The notes below the pieces were generated by a model. It was given only the letters and a program-made list of their open reading frames with translations, was not told the DNA's origin and searched no databases. DNA of 41,519 bases from IMG/VR virus record IMGVR_UViG_3300042934_001367, positions 1 to 41,519 of that record, one strand, 5' to 3'. The position numbers were made by a program, and so were the translations under genes. The stretch's first letter is position 1. The number at the start of each line of letters is the position of its first letter. The DNA is from a virus. Shown here in pieces: positions 16,187 through 24,450 of the stretch.

Positions 16187-16606
16187 ATGCTAACAGAAGA
16201 ACAAAGAGAAAAAATTAAATACTTAAATGCGTATAGATATCTAAACGCTGAAATTGACAGAAAAGTTAAATATATGGAGGATTGCAAAGGTAAAATTTAT
16301 AACATTACTGGTACATTGTCGGACATGCCTAAGAGCAAAAACCGTACAAATACAATTGAAGATGGAGTCGCGACAATTAATGAAATAGAGCAGACAATCA
16401 ATCAGGACATAGACAAGCTTCTTGAAAAAAGGGATGAGATTGAAGCAACAATAAATGCTATAAAAGATTTGAAGCTTAGAGAATTAATGAAATGTCGTTA
16501 CCTGGACTGTAAAACCTGGGAAGAGATTGCTTACAAAAACGGATATACGTGGCAGTGGGCTTATAAGCTGCATGAAAAGGCTTTAGATATTATTTCAATC
16601 AGTTGA
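16187..16606 (+). CDS. Sigma-like late transcription regulator (RinA/DUF1492-like)
   Basis: The protein has 139 residues. An N-terminal coiled coil is followed by a sigma-70 region-4-like HTH near residues 105-135 (CRYLDCKTWEEIAYKNGYTW). The position just before the terminase genes is that of ArpU/RinA-type activators of late transcription. AAGGAG precedes the ATG. Its likely target is the weak promoter near 16613-16642 just downstream. Confidence 0.78.
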   Translation: MLTEEQREKIKYLNAYRYLNAEIDRKVKYMEDCKGKIYNITGTLSDMPKSKNRTNTIEDGVATINEIEQTINQDIDKLLEKRDEIEATINAIKDLKLRELMKCRYLDCKTWEEIAYKNGYTWQWAYKLHEKALDIISIS

Positions 16607-16612
16607 TTGTAA

Positions 16613-16642
16613 TTGAGTATAAATCCGTGTTATGGTTATAAT
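16613..16642 (+). promoter_or_regulatory. Candidate late promoter
   Basis: A perfect -10 TATAAT (16637-16642) is preceded at 18 bases by a poor -35 TTGAGT (16613-16618). A weak -35 fits a promoter that needs the activator encoded immediately upstream. It points at the terminase operon, with the NACHT cassette between. Inferred from sequence only. Confidence 0.4.
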
Positions 16643-16685
16643 GGTTATATGTGAAGAATAAAATTTTTACTCCTCCTAGTTTAGA

Positions 16686-16715
16686 GACACCTGATTTAGA
16701 GCAGGTGTCTTTTGT
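16686..16715 (+). terminator. Rho-independent terminator before the NACHT cassette
   Basis: GACACCTG (16686-16693) pairs perfectly with CAGGTGTC (16702-16709) around an 8-base loop, followed by TTTTGT. It separates late-regulator transcripts from the NACHT promoter, or acts as an attenuator in the late leader. Confidence 0.75.
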
Positions 16716-16735
16716 AATATTTTGTCAAATTATTG

Positions 16736-16764
16736 TTGCAAGGAAATGTTTGCAGAGGTATAAT
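16736..16764 (+). promoter_or_regulatory. Dedicated promoter of the NACHT gene
   Basis: -35 TTGCAA (16736-16741), exactly 17 bases, -10 TATAAT (16759-16764), 38 bases before the start codon. The near-consensus boxes suggest expression in the lysogen, independent of phage late control. No copy of the 15-bp operator consensus overlaps it. Confidence 0.78.
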
Positions 16765-16801
16765 AGGGGTAAAATGTTACGATTAGTGGGGGGAAAATTA
16801 G

Positions 16802-18757
16802 TTGAATAAATTAATTGAATTAGCAGTAACTACAGGGGTAGCAGAACTGGTAAAAGATTGTGTAAATATGTATATAAAGCCTAAATTGGAAAGCATTAAT
16901 TTAACTAATAGTATTGCTCTTGAAGAAAAATTTAATGAATATATTTTTAGAAGTTATAATAAACATTTATATATGAATACTATTGTGTTTAAAAACCAAC
17001 AAAAAACAATAAATGATTTATACATACCATTGACAGTAATAAAAAATGATGATAAGCGATCAGAACATGCCGAAATGATATCTATAAATACTTTTCCAAG
17101 CGATTTCATGCCGAAATATGGGAAAATATTATTAATTGATAGTGCTGGCATGGGTAAGTCAACTATTATTAAGTATTTATATCTCTTGTCATTAAAATGC
17201 AATAAAGGTGTTCCTATATTAATAGAATTAAGAAAACTGGGTAAAGACGATTCAATAATTGATTTCATTATGGATGAAATAAATGGAATTAGCAAAGAAT
17301 TTAAGAAAAAGGAAATATGTTCTTTAATAGAAAGTGGTGATTTTATCTTTTTCTTTGATGGCTATGATGAAATAATAGATGAGAATAAAAGTATTGTTAC
17401 AGATAATTTACAAAGTTTTATTTCCAAAGCTGATAAAAATTTATTTATAATATCTTCAAGAGAAGAAAGTTCTCTAAGTTGTTTTGGCAATTTCCAGAGA
17501 TTTGACATAAGACCATTAAATAAAATAGAGGCATACAGCTTAATAAAAAAGTATGATAATGATGGAGATTTATCAAAGCAATTAATAAATAAGCTAGAAA
17601 CTGAAGAGAATCTCAAAATCATTAATGAATTTTTAACCAATCCATTAATGGTTTCTTTACTATATAAAGCATTTGAATATAAAGCGAGTATTCCTTACAA
17701 AAAGAATATATTTTATAGGCAAGTTTACGATGCACTGTTTGAGGATCATGACAGAAGCAAAGGAAGTGCATATGTTCATGAAAAAAGAAGCAAATTAGAT
17801 ATAGAAGATTTTTACACTATAATGAAAATATTAGGCTTCTTAACTTTGAAGGTAGGTATAAGTTATTCAAAGGATGAGATCATTAATTTTTTAAAGAAAT
17901 GCAAAAAGTTAGCTATAGGAATTAATTTTTCAGAAAATGATTTTGTTTATGATATGGTTAATTCCGTTCCATTATTTGTTAAAGAAGGAATTGAATATAA
18001 GTGGATACATAAATCTTTTCAAGAATATTTTGCTGCGAATTATATTTGTATTGATGCCAAAGAAAAAGAGAGTACTTACTTAACCCAAATGATAAATAGT
18101 AATAGTGTTGATGGATATTATAATGTATTAGACTTTTGTTATGATATAGATTATAAGGAATTTAGGAAAACAATTATTTATCCAATCATAAAAGATTATA
18201 TTCAATATTATAATAACTCTTATACTGATAGTATTTACAGTAAATATAATTCGACTGATTTGGATATAAGAAAAAGTATTAATTTTATTTATAGGGAAAA
18301 TTATATAAGAAAAGTGGATATTAGCGACATTCCAAAATTAGAATTCGATGAATTTTTTAAAGAATGGAAATCATTTAGTCAGAAACATTGTATTGCAGCT
18401 ATTCACTCTTCAGGACTTTGTTTAGGTGTTGTTGAAAACTATATAGGTTCTGTAATATTAAAGTTGTTATTTGGTAAACAATCTTCTATTGTTAAAAAAT
18501 ATAATCGAAATAATATTGATAGCAAAGAGGTACACTTAGTTGATGAGATACCTGAAGGTGAATACTGTATAAATGACGATAGAGAGAATATATTAAATAA
18601 TGAAAATGTATTTGGACTGGTTAACAATTTCGTTATCTTAAGCAGGCCATTGAAAAGGAACCCCCCAATAGTCTTTGATTATAATGAATGCTTAAATATA
18701 AAAAATGAAATTGAGGAAGAAATCAGATTTGAAAAAGAAGACTTATTGTTTTTGTAG
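16802..18757 (+). CDS. NACHT-domain STAND NTPase, candidate anti-phage defence protein
   Basis: The protein has 651 residues. The N-terminal 100 residues are helical, with a Y-x-PL linker (74-77). NACHT module: P-loop LIDSAGMGKST (111-121), Walker B FIFFFDGYDEI (181-191), sensor IISSRE (216-221), RPL (237-239), then the conserved winged-helix/superhelix signature WIHKSFQEYFAA (401-412). The final 240 residues have no visible LRR, TPR or WD repeats, and no nuclease or TIR motif is recognised. Bacterial NACHT (bNACHT/Avs-related) proteins sense phage and stop growth. The start is TTG behind GGGGGG. Its own promoter and terminator, and a coding sequence visibly more AT-rich than its neighbours, mark it as acquired cargo. 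The effector activity is unknown. Confidence 0.88.
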   Translation: MNKLIELAVTTGVAELVKDCVNMYIKPKLESINLTNSIALEEKFNEYIFRSYNKHLYMNTIVFKNQQKTINDLYIPLTVIKNDDKRSEHAEMISINTFPSDFMPKYGKILLIDSAGMGKSTIIKYLYLLSLKCNKGVPILIELRKLGKDDSIIDFIMDEINGISKEFKKKEICSLIESGDFIFFFDGYDEIIDENKSIVTDNLQSFISKADKNLFIISSREESSLSCFGNFQRFDIRPLNKIEAYSLIKKYDNDGDLSKQLINKLETEENLKIINEFLTNPLMVSLLYKAFEYKASIPYKKNIFYRQVYDALFEDHDRSKGSAYVHEKRSKLDIEDFYTIMKILGFLTLKVGISYSKDEIINFLKKCKKLAIGINFSENDFVYDMVNSVPLFVKEGIEYKWIHKSFQEYFAANYICIDAKEKESTYLTQMINSNSVDGYYNVLDFCYDIDYKEFRKTIIYPIIKDYIQYYNNSYTDSIYSKYNSTDLDIRKSINFIYRENYIRKVDISDIPKLEFDEFFKEWKSFSQKHCIAAIHSSGLCLGVVENYIGSVILKLLFGKQSSIVKKYNRNNIDSKEVHLVDEIPEGEYCINDDRENILNNENVFGLVNNFVILSRPLKRNPPIVFDYNECLNIKNEIEEEIRFEKEDLLFL

Positions 18758-18798
18758 AAATGAATAAACTTATTAGAAAACTATTAAGGAACTCAAAA

Positions 18799-18826
18799 GT
18801 AGCAGAAATTAATCTGTTGCTTTTTT
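18799..18826 (+). terminator. Terminator after the NACHT gene
   Basis: GTAGCAGA (18799-18806) pairs with TCTGTTGC (18813-18820), six Watson-Crick pairs and two wobbles, followed by six Ts. It closes the promoter-NACHT-terminator cassette before the terminase genes. Confidence 0.65.
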
Positions 18827-18907
18827 ATTTTGTGATGATGCAGATCGTGAAACTAAACTGCATAGGAGTAGGGGCGGGTATTTTTTAATAAAAGGCAGGT
18901 GAGCTGG

Positions 18908-19366
18908 ATGGCCAAAGGCAAGTATGAATATTGGTTAACACCTGAAGGCTTGCTGAAGCTTGAAGCATGGGCAAGAAACGGTTTAACTGATGAGCAAATA
19001 GCATTAAATATGGGTATTAGAGCATCAACACTTTATGAGTGGAAGAAAAAGTATTCGGAGATTTCGGAGTCCTTAAAAAGGGGAAAAGATATTGTTGATA
19101 TCGAAGTTGAGAATGCATTGCTAAAACGTGCTTTAGGATATGCCTATGTTGAAACGAAAACTGAAGTAAGTAAAAAAGACGGTAAAAAGGTTACTACAAC
19201 AATAAAAGAAGTTATTCCGGATACAACAGCACAGATATTTTGGTTAAAGAATAGAAGACCTGATTTATGGAGAGACAAACAACAAATAGAACACTCAGGG
19301 CAAATTAATAATCCATTTGAAGGAATTTCAACAGAAGATATTAAAAAGGCGTTGGGGAAGAAATGA
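18908..19366 (+). CDS. terS: Terminase small subunit
   Basis: The protein has 152 residues from ATG 18908, behind AGGCAGGTGAG. The N-terminal HTH (NGLTDEQIALNMGIRASTLY, then EWKKKY) binds the packaging site. The C-terminal half carries the DTTAQIFWLKNRRPDLWRDK motif typical of phage small terminases. The stop overlaps the large-subunit start by four bases. Confidence 0.9.
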   Translation: MAKGKYEYWLTPEGLLKLEAWARNGLTDEQIALNMGIRASTLYEWKKKYSEISESLKRGKDIVDIEVENALLKRALGYAYVETKTEVSKKDGKKVTTTIKEVIPDTTAQIFWLKNRRPDLWRDKQQIEHSGQINNPFEGISTEDIKKALGKK

Positions 19367-20763
19367 CACCTGAATTAGAAAAACAATTTACTTTAGAACT
19401 TGCAAGACGTGAGTTCTTTTATTATTGCAATATTAAGGCGCCCGATTTTTATAAAGAAAATAGAAATTTCCTGAAAGAATTCTGCAATGATCTTCAGGAA
19501 TTTTATGAATCCGATGATGAAGTTGGTATAATCAATCTTCCGCCTCGACATGGTAAGTCAAGAACGGCAGGGCTGTTTGTTGAATGGATCCTGGGGAATC
19601 ATCTGGAAGAAAAGATTATGACCGGCTCGTACAATGAAACACTGTCAACCATGTTTTCAAAGAGTGTTAGAAATAATATCCAGGAAGAAAAAGCAGATGA
19701 GGATAAGATTGTTTATTCTGACATCTTCCCGGAAACAAAGATAAAACGCGGCGACGGTGCCATGAACTTATGGTCCCTTGAAGGTGGTTATAATAATTAC
19801 CTGGCCACATCTCCAACAGGTACTGCAACAGGATTTGGTTGTTCACTGATGATCATAGATGACTTAATTAAATCAGCTTTGGAAGCAAACAACGCAGATG
19901 TGCTTGAAAAGCACTGGGAATGGTTTACTAATACAATGCTGTCACGTCTTGAAGAAGGTGGCAAGATACTCATTGTAATGACCAGGTGGCACAGTGATGA
20001 TCTTGCTGGAAGAGCGTTAAAGCACTTTACTGAAGTTGGGGCGAAGATTAAGCACATAACCATGAAAGCAATCCAAGACGACGGAACAATGCTTTGTCCT
20101 GAAATACTCTCACGCAGATCAGCTGAGAATAAGAAAAAAGCCATGGGACTTGACATATTCAGCGCTAACTACCAGCAGGAACCGATTGACATCAAAGGTC
20201 GATTATATACAAGCTTTAAGACTTATACGAAGCTGCCCATGGATGAAAAAGGCAACTTATTATTTACAACAATTAAGGCATATTGCGATACAGCGGATGA
20301 AGGCTCCGATTATTTATGTAATATTATTTATGGTGTTTATCACAAAGAAGCCTACGTTCTGGATGTATACTATACAAAGGATCCTATGGAAGTCACTGAA
20401 AAAGAAACAGCCAAAAGGTTATATGAATTTGGTGTTAATATCGCCGATATAGAATCAAACAATGGAGGACGTGGCTTTGCTAGAGCAGTTGAGCGAATAC
20501 TTAAAGATATATATCGCAGCAATAAAACAAGAGTGAAGTGGTTTCATCAAAGTAAAAATAAGATCGCTAGGATTCTTTCAAACAGCACCTGGGTTATGGA
20601 CCATATTTATTTTCCCGTTAATTGGCGTGATAAATGGCCGGATTATCATTCAGCCATGTCTAAGTATCAAAAGGAAGGTAAGAACCCACACGATGACGGT
20701 CCTGATGCAACAACAGGAATTGCGGAAAATATAGATAAAAAGGGCATGGAAGTATTCAAGTAA
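19363..20763 (+). CDS. terL: Terminase large subunit
   Basis: The protein has 466 residues. ATPase motif: PPRHGKS (60-66), the terminase form of Walker A. Walker B is LMIIDDLI (162-169). The nuclease part holds YCDTADEGSDYLC and a later NGGRGFARAVERIL and HDDGPDATTG, the acidic residues of the RNase-H-like fold. It packages DNA into the procapsid through the portal encoded next. Confidence 0.95.
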   Translation: MTPELEKQFTLELARREFFYYCNIKAPDFYKENRNFLKEFCNDLQEFYESDDEVGIINLPPRHGKSRTAGLFVEWILGNHLEEKIMTGSYNETLSTMFSKSVRNNIQEEKADEDKIVYSDIFPETKIKRGDGAMNLWSLEGGYNNYLATSPTGTATGFGCSLMIIDDLIKSALEANNADVLEKHWEWFTNTMLSRLEEGGKILIVMTRWHSDDLAGRALKHFTEVGAKIKHITMKAIQDDGTMLCPEILSRRSAENKKKAMGLDIFSANYQQEPIDIKGRLYTSFKTYTKLPMDEKGNLLFTTIKAYCDTADEGSDYLCNIIYGVYHKEAYVLDVYYTKDPMEVTEKETAKRLYEFGVNIADIESNNGGRGFARAVERILKDIYRSNKTRVKWFHQSKNKIARILSNSTWVMDHIYFPVNWRDKWPDYHSAMSKYQKEGKNPHDDGPDATTGIAENIDKKGMEVFK

Positions 20764-20775
20764 AGAGGTGAGAAA

Positions 20776-22191
20776 GTGATAAAAAATGATGTTAACATAC
20801 TAACTAGAGAAGAACTTATAAAAATCTACCTGGATGATTTTAACACATCCAAAGAGCGTCAGCTCATGGTTAAAGGTGAGAAATATTACATAGTTGAAAA
20901 TGATGTTCTCAATCGTAAAATGTATCGTTATGAGAACGAACAACCGGTTGAGGATGACACGAAAACAAACAACAAGCTGGCTCATGGATTCATGCATACC
21001 CTGGTTGACGATAAAGTGAACTATCTTCTCGTTAAGCCATATTCATTAGAATGCAAAGATGAAACCTATCTGAAGACTGTTCAAGACATTCTTGGCAAGA
21101 GATTTCAGAAAAAATTTATTCAGTTAGGAACAGAAGCTAGCAATAAAGGAATCGCTTGGCTGCATCCATACATAAATACTGTAGGAAAGTTTAAAACAAT
21201 GAAATTGTCTTCGGAACAGTGTATACCAATATGGATTGACAACGATCATGAAGATCTTGAAGCTTTTATCAGGTATTATGACGTTGAGGTCTACGAAGGC
21301 AAAGAGAGAAAGTACGTAACAAAGATAGAGTACCATACGGTCGAAGGTGTTACATATTACATGCTTGATGGAAATGGCCAGGTTATACTTGATGCTGAGA
21401 TGTATCTTAATGATGAATACGAAAGCAACATAATACCGCATTTCATAATTGGCAGTGAGTCAGGAAGCTGGGAGAAGGTTCCATTCATACCATTCAAGAA
21501 CAATGATTTTGAGTTGCCAGATCTTCAGTTTATAAAGACTTTGGTTGATGATTATGATAAAACAAGGTCTGATGTTTCAAATGACATTGAAGATATTAAA
21601 AACTTTATAATGGCACTACGCGGATATGGTGGAGAAAATCTTTCCGAATTCATGAGAGATTTATCTTATTACAGAGCTGTGAAGTTAGATGCCGATGAGA
21701 ATGCTGGACTTGATAAGATTGAAACAACAATAAATATTGATGCCGCAGAGAAGCACTTCCAGCAACTTAAGAAAGATATATTTGACTTTGGTCAGGGTGT
21801 GGACAAGAACTCAGACAAATTCGGTAACAGTCCTTCTGGTATTGCTCTTAAGTTCATTTACTCCGGACTTGACTTAAAATGTAATGCTCTGGAAGACAGC
21901 TTCAAATGGGCATTCGAACAACTTCTTTATTTTGTTAATAAGTACCTGGAAATAACAAAGCAATCAACTTCAAATGCTGAAATAAATATAGTTTTCAATC
22001 GTGATATTGCTATTAATGAATCTCAGGCAATTGAAGATTGCGCAAACAGTAAAGGTGTTATTTCTGATAAGACAATCATCACAAACCACCCATGGGTTGA
22101 CAATGTTGAAGATGAGATCGAGCAAATTGAAGAGGAAAATAAAACAAATGAAGTTGAGCTTCTTGGCGGCACAGGCAATATTGAAGAGTAG
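20776..22191 (+). CDS. Portal protein (SPP1 gp6-like)
   Basis: The protein has 471 residues. The beginning (ELIKIYLDDFNTSKERQLMV, GEKYYIVENDVL) and the middle HPYINTVGKFKTMKLSSEQC match the SPP1-type portal family. A GIALKFIYSGLDLKCN clip/crown segment follows, then an acidic tail. The start is GTG behind AGAGGTGAGAAA. It lies between TerL and the MuF protein, the normal order. Confidence 0.92.
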   Translation: MIKNDVNILTREELIKIYLDDFNTSKERQLMVKGEKYYIVENDVLNRKMYRYENEQPVEDDTKTNNKLAHGFMHTLVDDKVNYLLVKPYSLECKDETYLKTVQDILGKRFQKKFIQLGTEASNKGIAWLHPYINTVGKFKTMKLSSEQCIPIWIDNDHEDLEAFIRYYDVEVYEGKERKYVTKIEYHTVEGVTYYMLDGNGQVILDAEMYLNDEYESNIIPHFIIGSESGSWEKVPFIPFKNNDFELPDLQFIKTLVDDYDKTRSDVSNDIEDIKNFIMALRGYGGENLSEFMRDLSYYRAVKLDADENAGLDKIETTINIDAAEKHFQQLKKDIFDFGQGVDKNSDKFGNSPSGIALKFIYSGLDLKCNALEDSFKWAFEQLLYFVNKYLEITKQSTSNAEINIVFNRDIAINESQAIEDCANSKGVISDKTIITNHPWVDNVEDEIEQIEEENKTNEVELLGGTGNIEE

Positions 22192-22201
22192 GTGATAAAC
22201 C

Positions 22202-23539
22202 TTGAATAAAGATGATAAATTATATTGGCAGAAACGTCAGGAACAGAAATTTCTTGCAGGAGAAAAGCAAGTTAATGCTTACTATAAAGAACTGAAAAAG
22301 TCGTTTGAACAGGCGAAGAAAGAAGTACAGCAAGTCATCAATGAGTTTTACGGTAAGTATGCAAAAGAGAATAAAGTTTCATGGGCTACGGCTCATCAGA
22401 TGTTAAGGCAGGAAGAAATCAGAGGCCTAAATGCGTTCATAGCTCTGGCTAAGGAGAACATGAATAAGTACAATCAAGAACTAAACAACATGTCCATCCG
22501 GGCCAGAATAACAAGGTACCAGGCTTTGGAAAAACAAATTGATGCAATACTTCAGCAGCTGTATGCAATTGAATACCAGGTAAAAGGTGAGGACCTACTG
22601 AAAGAGGTTTATTCTGAAAGCTATTATAGAACCTGGTATAATATTGATGTGTACAGTGGATTCCATCAAGAATTTGCACAGATAAATGCAAAAGCTGTGG
22701 AAGAGTTAATAAACTATCCGTTCAACGGTGCAAACTTCTCCGACAGGCTATGGAGACAGAAAGATTATATGCTCCAGCAGCTGAGGGAGAACATAACGAC
22801 AATGATTGTTACTGGCAAGAATCCAGCAGCAATGAGTTATGATTTTGCTAAAAAATTTGATGTTAGAGAATTTGAAGCATATAGGCTCCTTCATACAGAA
22901 GGTGCATTTATTGCAGAACAAGGTTCCCTGGAAGCTTATAAGCAGGATGGAGTTGAAAAGTATGAGATACTTGCAACTTTAGACGACAAAACTTCAGAAA
23001 TATGCCAGGATGAAGACGGAGAGATCTACAACATCAATGAAGCAGTTGTTGGTGAAAATTATCCTCCTTATCATCAGTTTTGCAGGACAACGACTATACC
23101 CTACTATGATGACATGGAGCGAGAGACAAGAGTGGCAAGGTCGAGCGACGGAAAATCTTATAAAGTACCGGCTTATATGAAATATAAAGATTGGTACGAT
23201 AAGTACATCATTGGTGAGATTAAATTCGAATACGATGCTATAATAGGCGCTATATCAAGTGAGAATATTAAAATTAAGAGTATTTCAAACCATGCGGTTG
23301 ATAGGGCTATTGAAAGAAAAGTATCTGCTATTAACGCAAAAGAAGCATTGATAAATCCTTTAAAGGTTGGTAAAATAAAAGCAGATGAAAAAGGTAGGTT
23401 AAGTCAAAAATATATAGGTGAAAAAGCAACGGTTTCTATAAATCCAGATACAGGCGTTGTTATTCAGGTAAATCCTACAAGTACAAAATATGCAAAAAGG
23501 TTAATAGATAGGAGAGATAAAGATGCTAAAATTCAGTAA
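22202..23539 (+). CDS. MuF-type minor head protein with C-terminal toxin-like domain
   Basis: The protein has 445 residues. The MuF domain covers about 60-300 and ends in the hallmark LDDKTSEICQDEDGEIYN and YPPYHQFCRTTTIPY. After a linker, residues about 355-440 form a separate domain (ISNHAVDRAIERKVSAINA, INPLKVGKIKADEKGRLSQK, ATVSINPDTGVVIQV). As I know it, this fits polymorphic toxin type 50 domains, thought to be BECR-fold ribonuclease-like. MuF-toxin fusions are known in Firmicutes phages. The overlapping acidic gene downstream is its probable immunity protein. Start TTG 22202. Confidence 0.82.
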   Translation: MNKDDKLYWQKRQEQKFLAGEKQVNAYYKELKKSFEQAKKEVQQVINEFYGKYAKENKVSWATAHQMLRQEEIRGLNAFIALAKENMNKYNQELNNMSIRARITRYQALEKQIDAILQQLYAIEYQVKGEDLLKEVYSESYYRTWYNIDVYSGFHQEFAQINAKAVEELINYPFNGANFSDRLWRQKDYMLQQLRENITTMIVTGKNPAAMSYDFAKKFDVREFEAYRLLHTEGAFIAEQGSLEAYKQDGVEKYEILATLDDKTSEICQDEDGEIYNINEAVVGENYPPYHQFCRTTTIPYYDDMERETRVARSSDGKSYKVPAYMKYKDWYDKYIIGEIKFEYDAIIGAISSENIKIKSISNHAVDRAIERKVSAINAKEALINPLKVGKIKADEKGRLSQKYIGEKATVSINPDTGVVIQVNPTSTKYAKRLIDRRDKDAKIQ

Positions 23540-23780
23540 AAATGATTATGATTTCTTCTTCACCTTACTAGAAGAAGAAGAGCAGAAAGCACTTATATCT
23601 GTTACAACAATACAAAATGATGATATTATAATAGACGATGAAAATACGGAAGTTGATTTATATGACTGGCTTAATGAGTTAGTTGTATCAAAGGGTATGG
23701 ATAAAAATTATAATATAAATAATATCGGAAAACGACTTGAAAAATTGAGTGATTATGTTTTTTCTGTACTAGAAGAGTGA
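23523..23780 (+). CDS. Probable immunity protein for the MuF toxin
   Basis: The protein has 85 residues and is very acidic (LLEEEEQKALISVTTIQNDD, IIDDENTEVDLYDWLNELVV). It overlaps the toxin-domain gene by 17 bases and is followed at once by a terminator. Small acidic proteins directly behind toxin domains are usually their inhibitors. No family is recognised, so the role rests on context and charge. Confidence 0.6.
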   Translation: MLKFSKNDYDFFFTLLEEEEQKALISVTTIQNDDIIIDDENTEVDLYDWLNELVVSKGMDKNYNINNIGKRLEKLSDYVFSVLEE

Positions 23781-23781
23781 G

Positions 23782-23811
23782 CCATCTATCATAACGATAG
23801 GTGGTATTTTT
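23782..23811 (+). terminator. Terminator after the toxin-immunity pair
   Basis: CCATCTATC (23782-23790) pairs with GATAGGTGG (23796-23804), nine pairs with one G-U, a 5-base loop and a following TATTTTTA tract. Confidence 0.75.
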
Positions 23812-23822
23812 ATATATTAATA

Positions 23823-23851
23823 TTTACATAATTTGTATATAACATTATAAT
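23823..23851 (+). promoter_or_regulatory. Promoter of the glycine-zipper gene
   Basis: -35 TTTACA (23823-23828), 17-base spacer, -10 TATAAT (23846-23851), 26 bases before the ATG. It lies between two terminators, which makes the next gene an independent transcription unit inside the late operon. Confidence 0.72.
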
Positions 23852-23876
23852 ATTACCAAAAGGGAGGTAATATATT

Positions 23877-24218
23877 ATGATGAGTTTAGTTGTTGCAGGA
23901 GACTATTTAGGATGGCAAGTAAGTGCCGGATTTAAAGGTATGACTTTGAATAGAGGTTTTAAAAAAGTAAAAGTAGATAAGGAAACTGTAGAATCCTATG
24001 AACTTATAACAGATGAACACAGAAAATCAGCTGCAAGCGGAGCAGTAAGGGGTATAGTTGGTGGGGCTTTACTTGGTCCGGTTGGGATGTTGGCTGGTGG
24101 ACTTAGTGCAAAGGAAAAAGGTATTTACCAAGTAGCAATACAGTTTAAAGATGGTAAGAAAAGCTTATTAAAACTAGATCATACTTTATATGACATATTA
24201 ATTGAAAGAATGTTTTAG
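23877..24218 (+). CDS. Glycine-zipper accessory protein, independent unit
   Basis: The protein has 113 residues. The central stretch AASGAVRGIVGGALLGPVGM, then LAGGLSA, is a glycine-zipper hairpin able to lie in a membrane or pack as a helical pair. The end (YQVAIQFKDGKKSLLKLDHT) is a beta-sandwich-like tail. Similar glycine-rich proteins are widespread small bacterial proteins of unknown role. GGGAGG precedes ATG 23877 (or 23880). It has its own promoter and terminator, the pattern of a phage moron. It could be a lysogeny-expressed host modifier; this is inferred. Confidence 0.62.
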   Translation: MMSLVVAGDYLGWQVSAGFKGMTLNRGFKKVKVDKETVESYELITDEHRKSAASGAVRGIVGGALLGPVGMLAGGLSAKEKGIYQVAIQFKDGKKSLLKLDHTLYDILIERMF

Positions 24219-24243
24219 CATCTATGAAAATAGGTGCTTTTTT
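24217..24243 (+). terminator. Terminator overlapping the stop codon of the glycine-zipper gene
   Basis: AGCATCTAT (24217-24225) pairs with ATAGGTGCT (24230-24238), nine pairs with one G-U, GAAA loop, then a run of Ts. The last two bases of the stop codon are part of the stem. Confidence 0.78.
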
Positions 24244-24450
24244 AATACAAAATAGGACGTGGCATTAACTTATCATGAAGAATATTCTACAGAAAGGTTA
24301 GGTGATCCTCTTATCTCCCTTAAGACTTGGGTTAAAGGTCTTATTTTTATGTTTAAAATTCGTCACTTTGGTATTACGGACGTTAACTGATAAGACAAAT
24401 AACGTGGACTGAACCACGAAAAAATAATGTATTTGAAAGGACGAAAGAAA
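24244..24450. other. Structured intergenic region before the scaffold gene
   Basis: This stretch has no clear gene. It contains CTTATCA near 24269 and its exact complement TGATAAG near 24387, a terminator-like hairpin (24321-24348), and a short hairpin CGTGG (24403-24407)/CCACG (24414-24418) just before the scaffold ribosome site. A GTG-started 43-residue frame (24259-24390) is open but lacks a usable ribosome site. The region could be a leader RNA or the scar of an inserted element. Confidence 0.4.
24321..24348 (+). terminator. Terminator-like hairpin before the scaffold gene
   Basis: TAAGACTT (24321-24328) pairs with AGGTCTTA (24336-24343), one G-U, 7-base loop, followed by TTTTT. If active it would reduce scaffold and capsid transcription unless late transcription reads through. 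Confidence 0.55.

Noticed and set aside
16141-16218. 25-residue frame between the Cys-rich gene and the late regulator
   Set aside because: Weak ribosome site, overlaps the ribosome site and start of the regulator, basic low-information peptide. Not enough to call a gene.
17133-17164. Missing first Gly of the NACHT P-loop as a sign of a dead enzyme
   Set aside because: The D-S-A-G-M-G-K-S-T form occurs in bacterial NACHT proteins as I know them, and the Lys, Ser/Thr and DGxDE residues are intact.
24259-24390. GTG-started 43-residue frame before the scaffold gene
   Set aside because: No properly spaced ribosome site, and it runs through a terminator hairpin. Kept only as a possible remnant.
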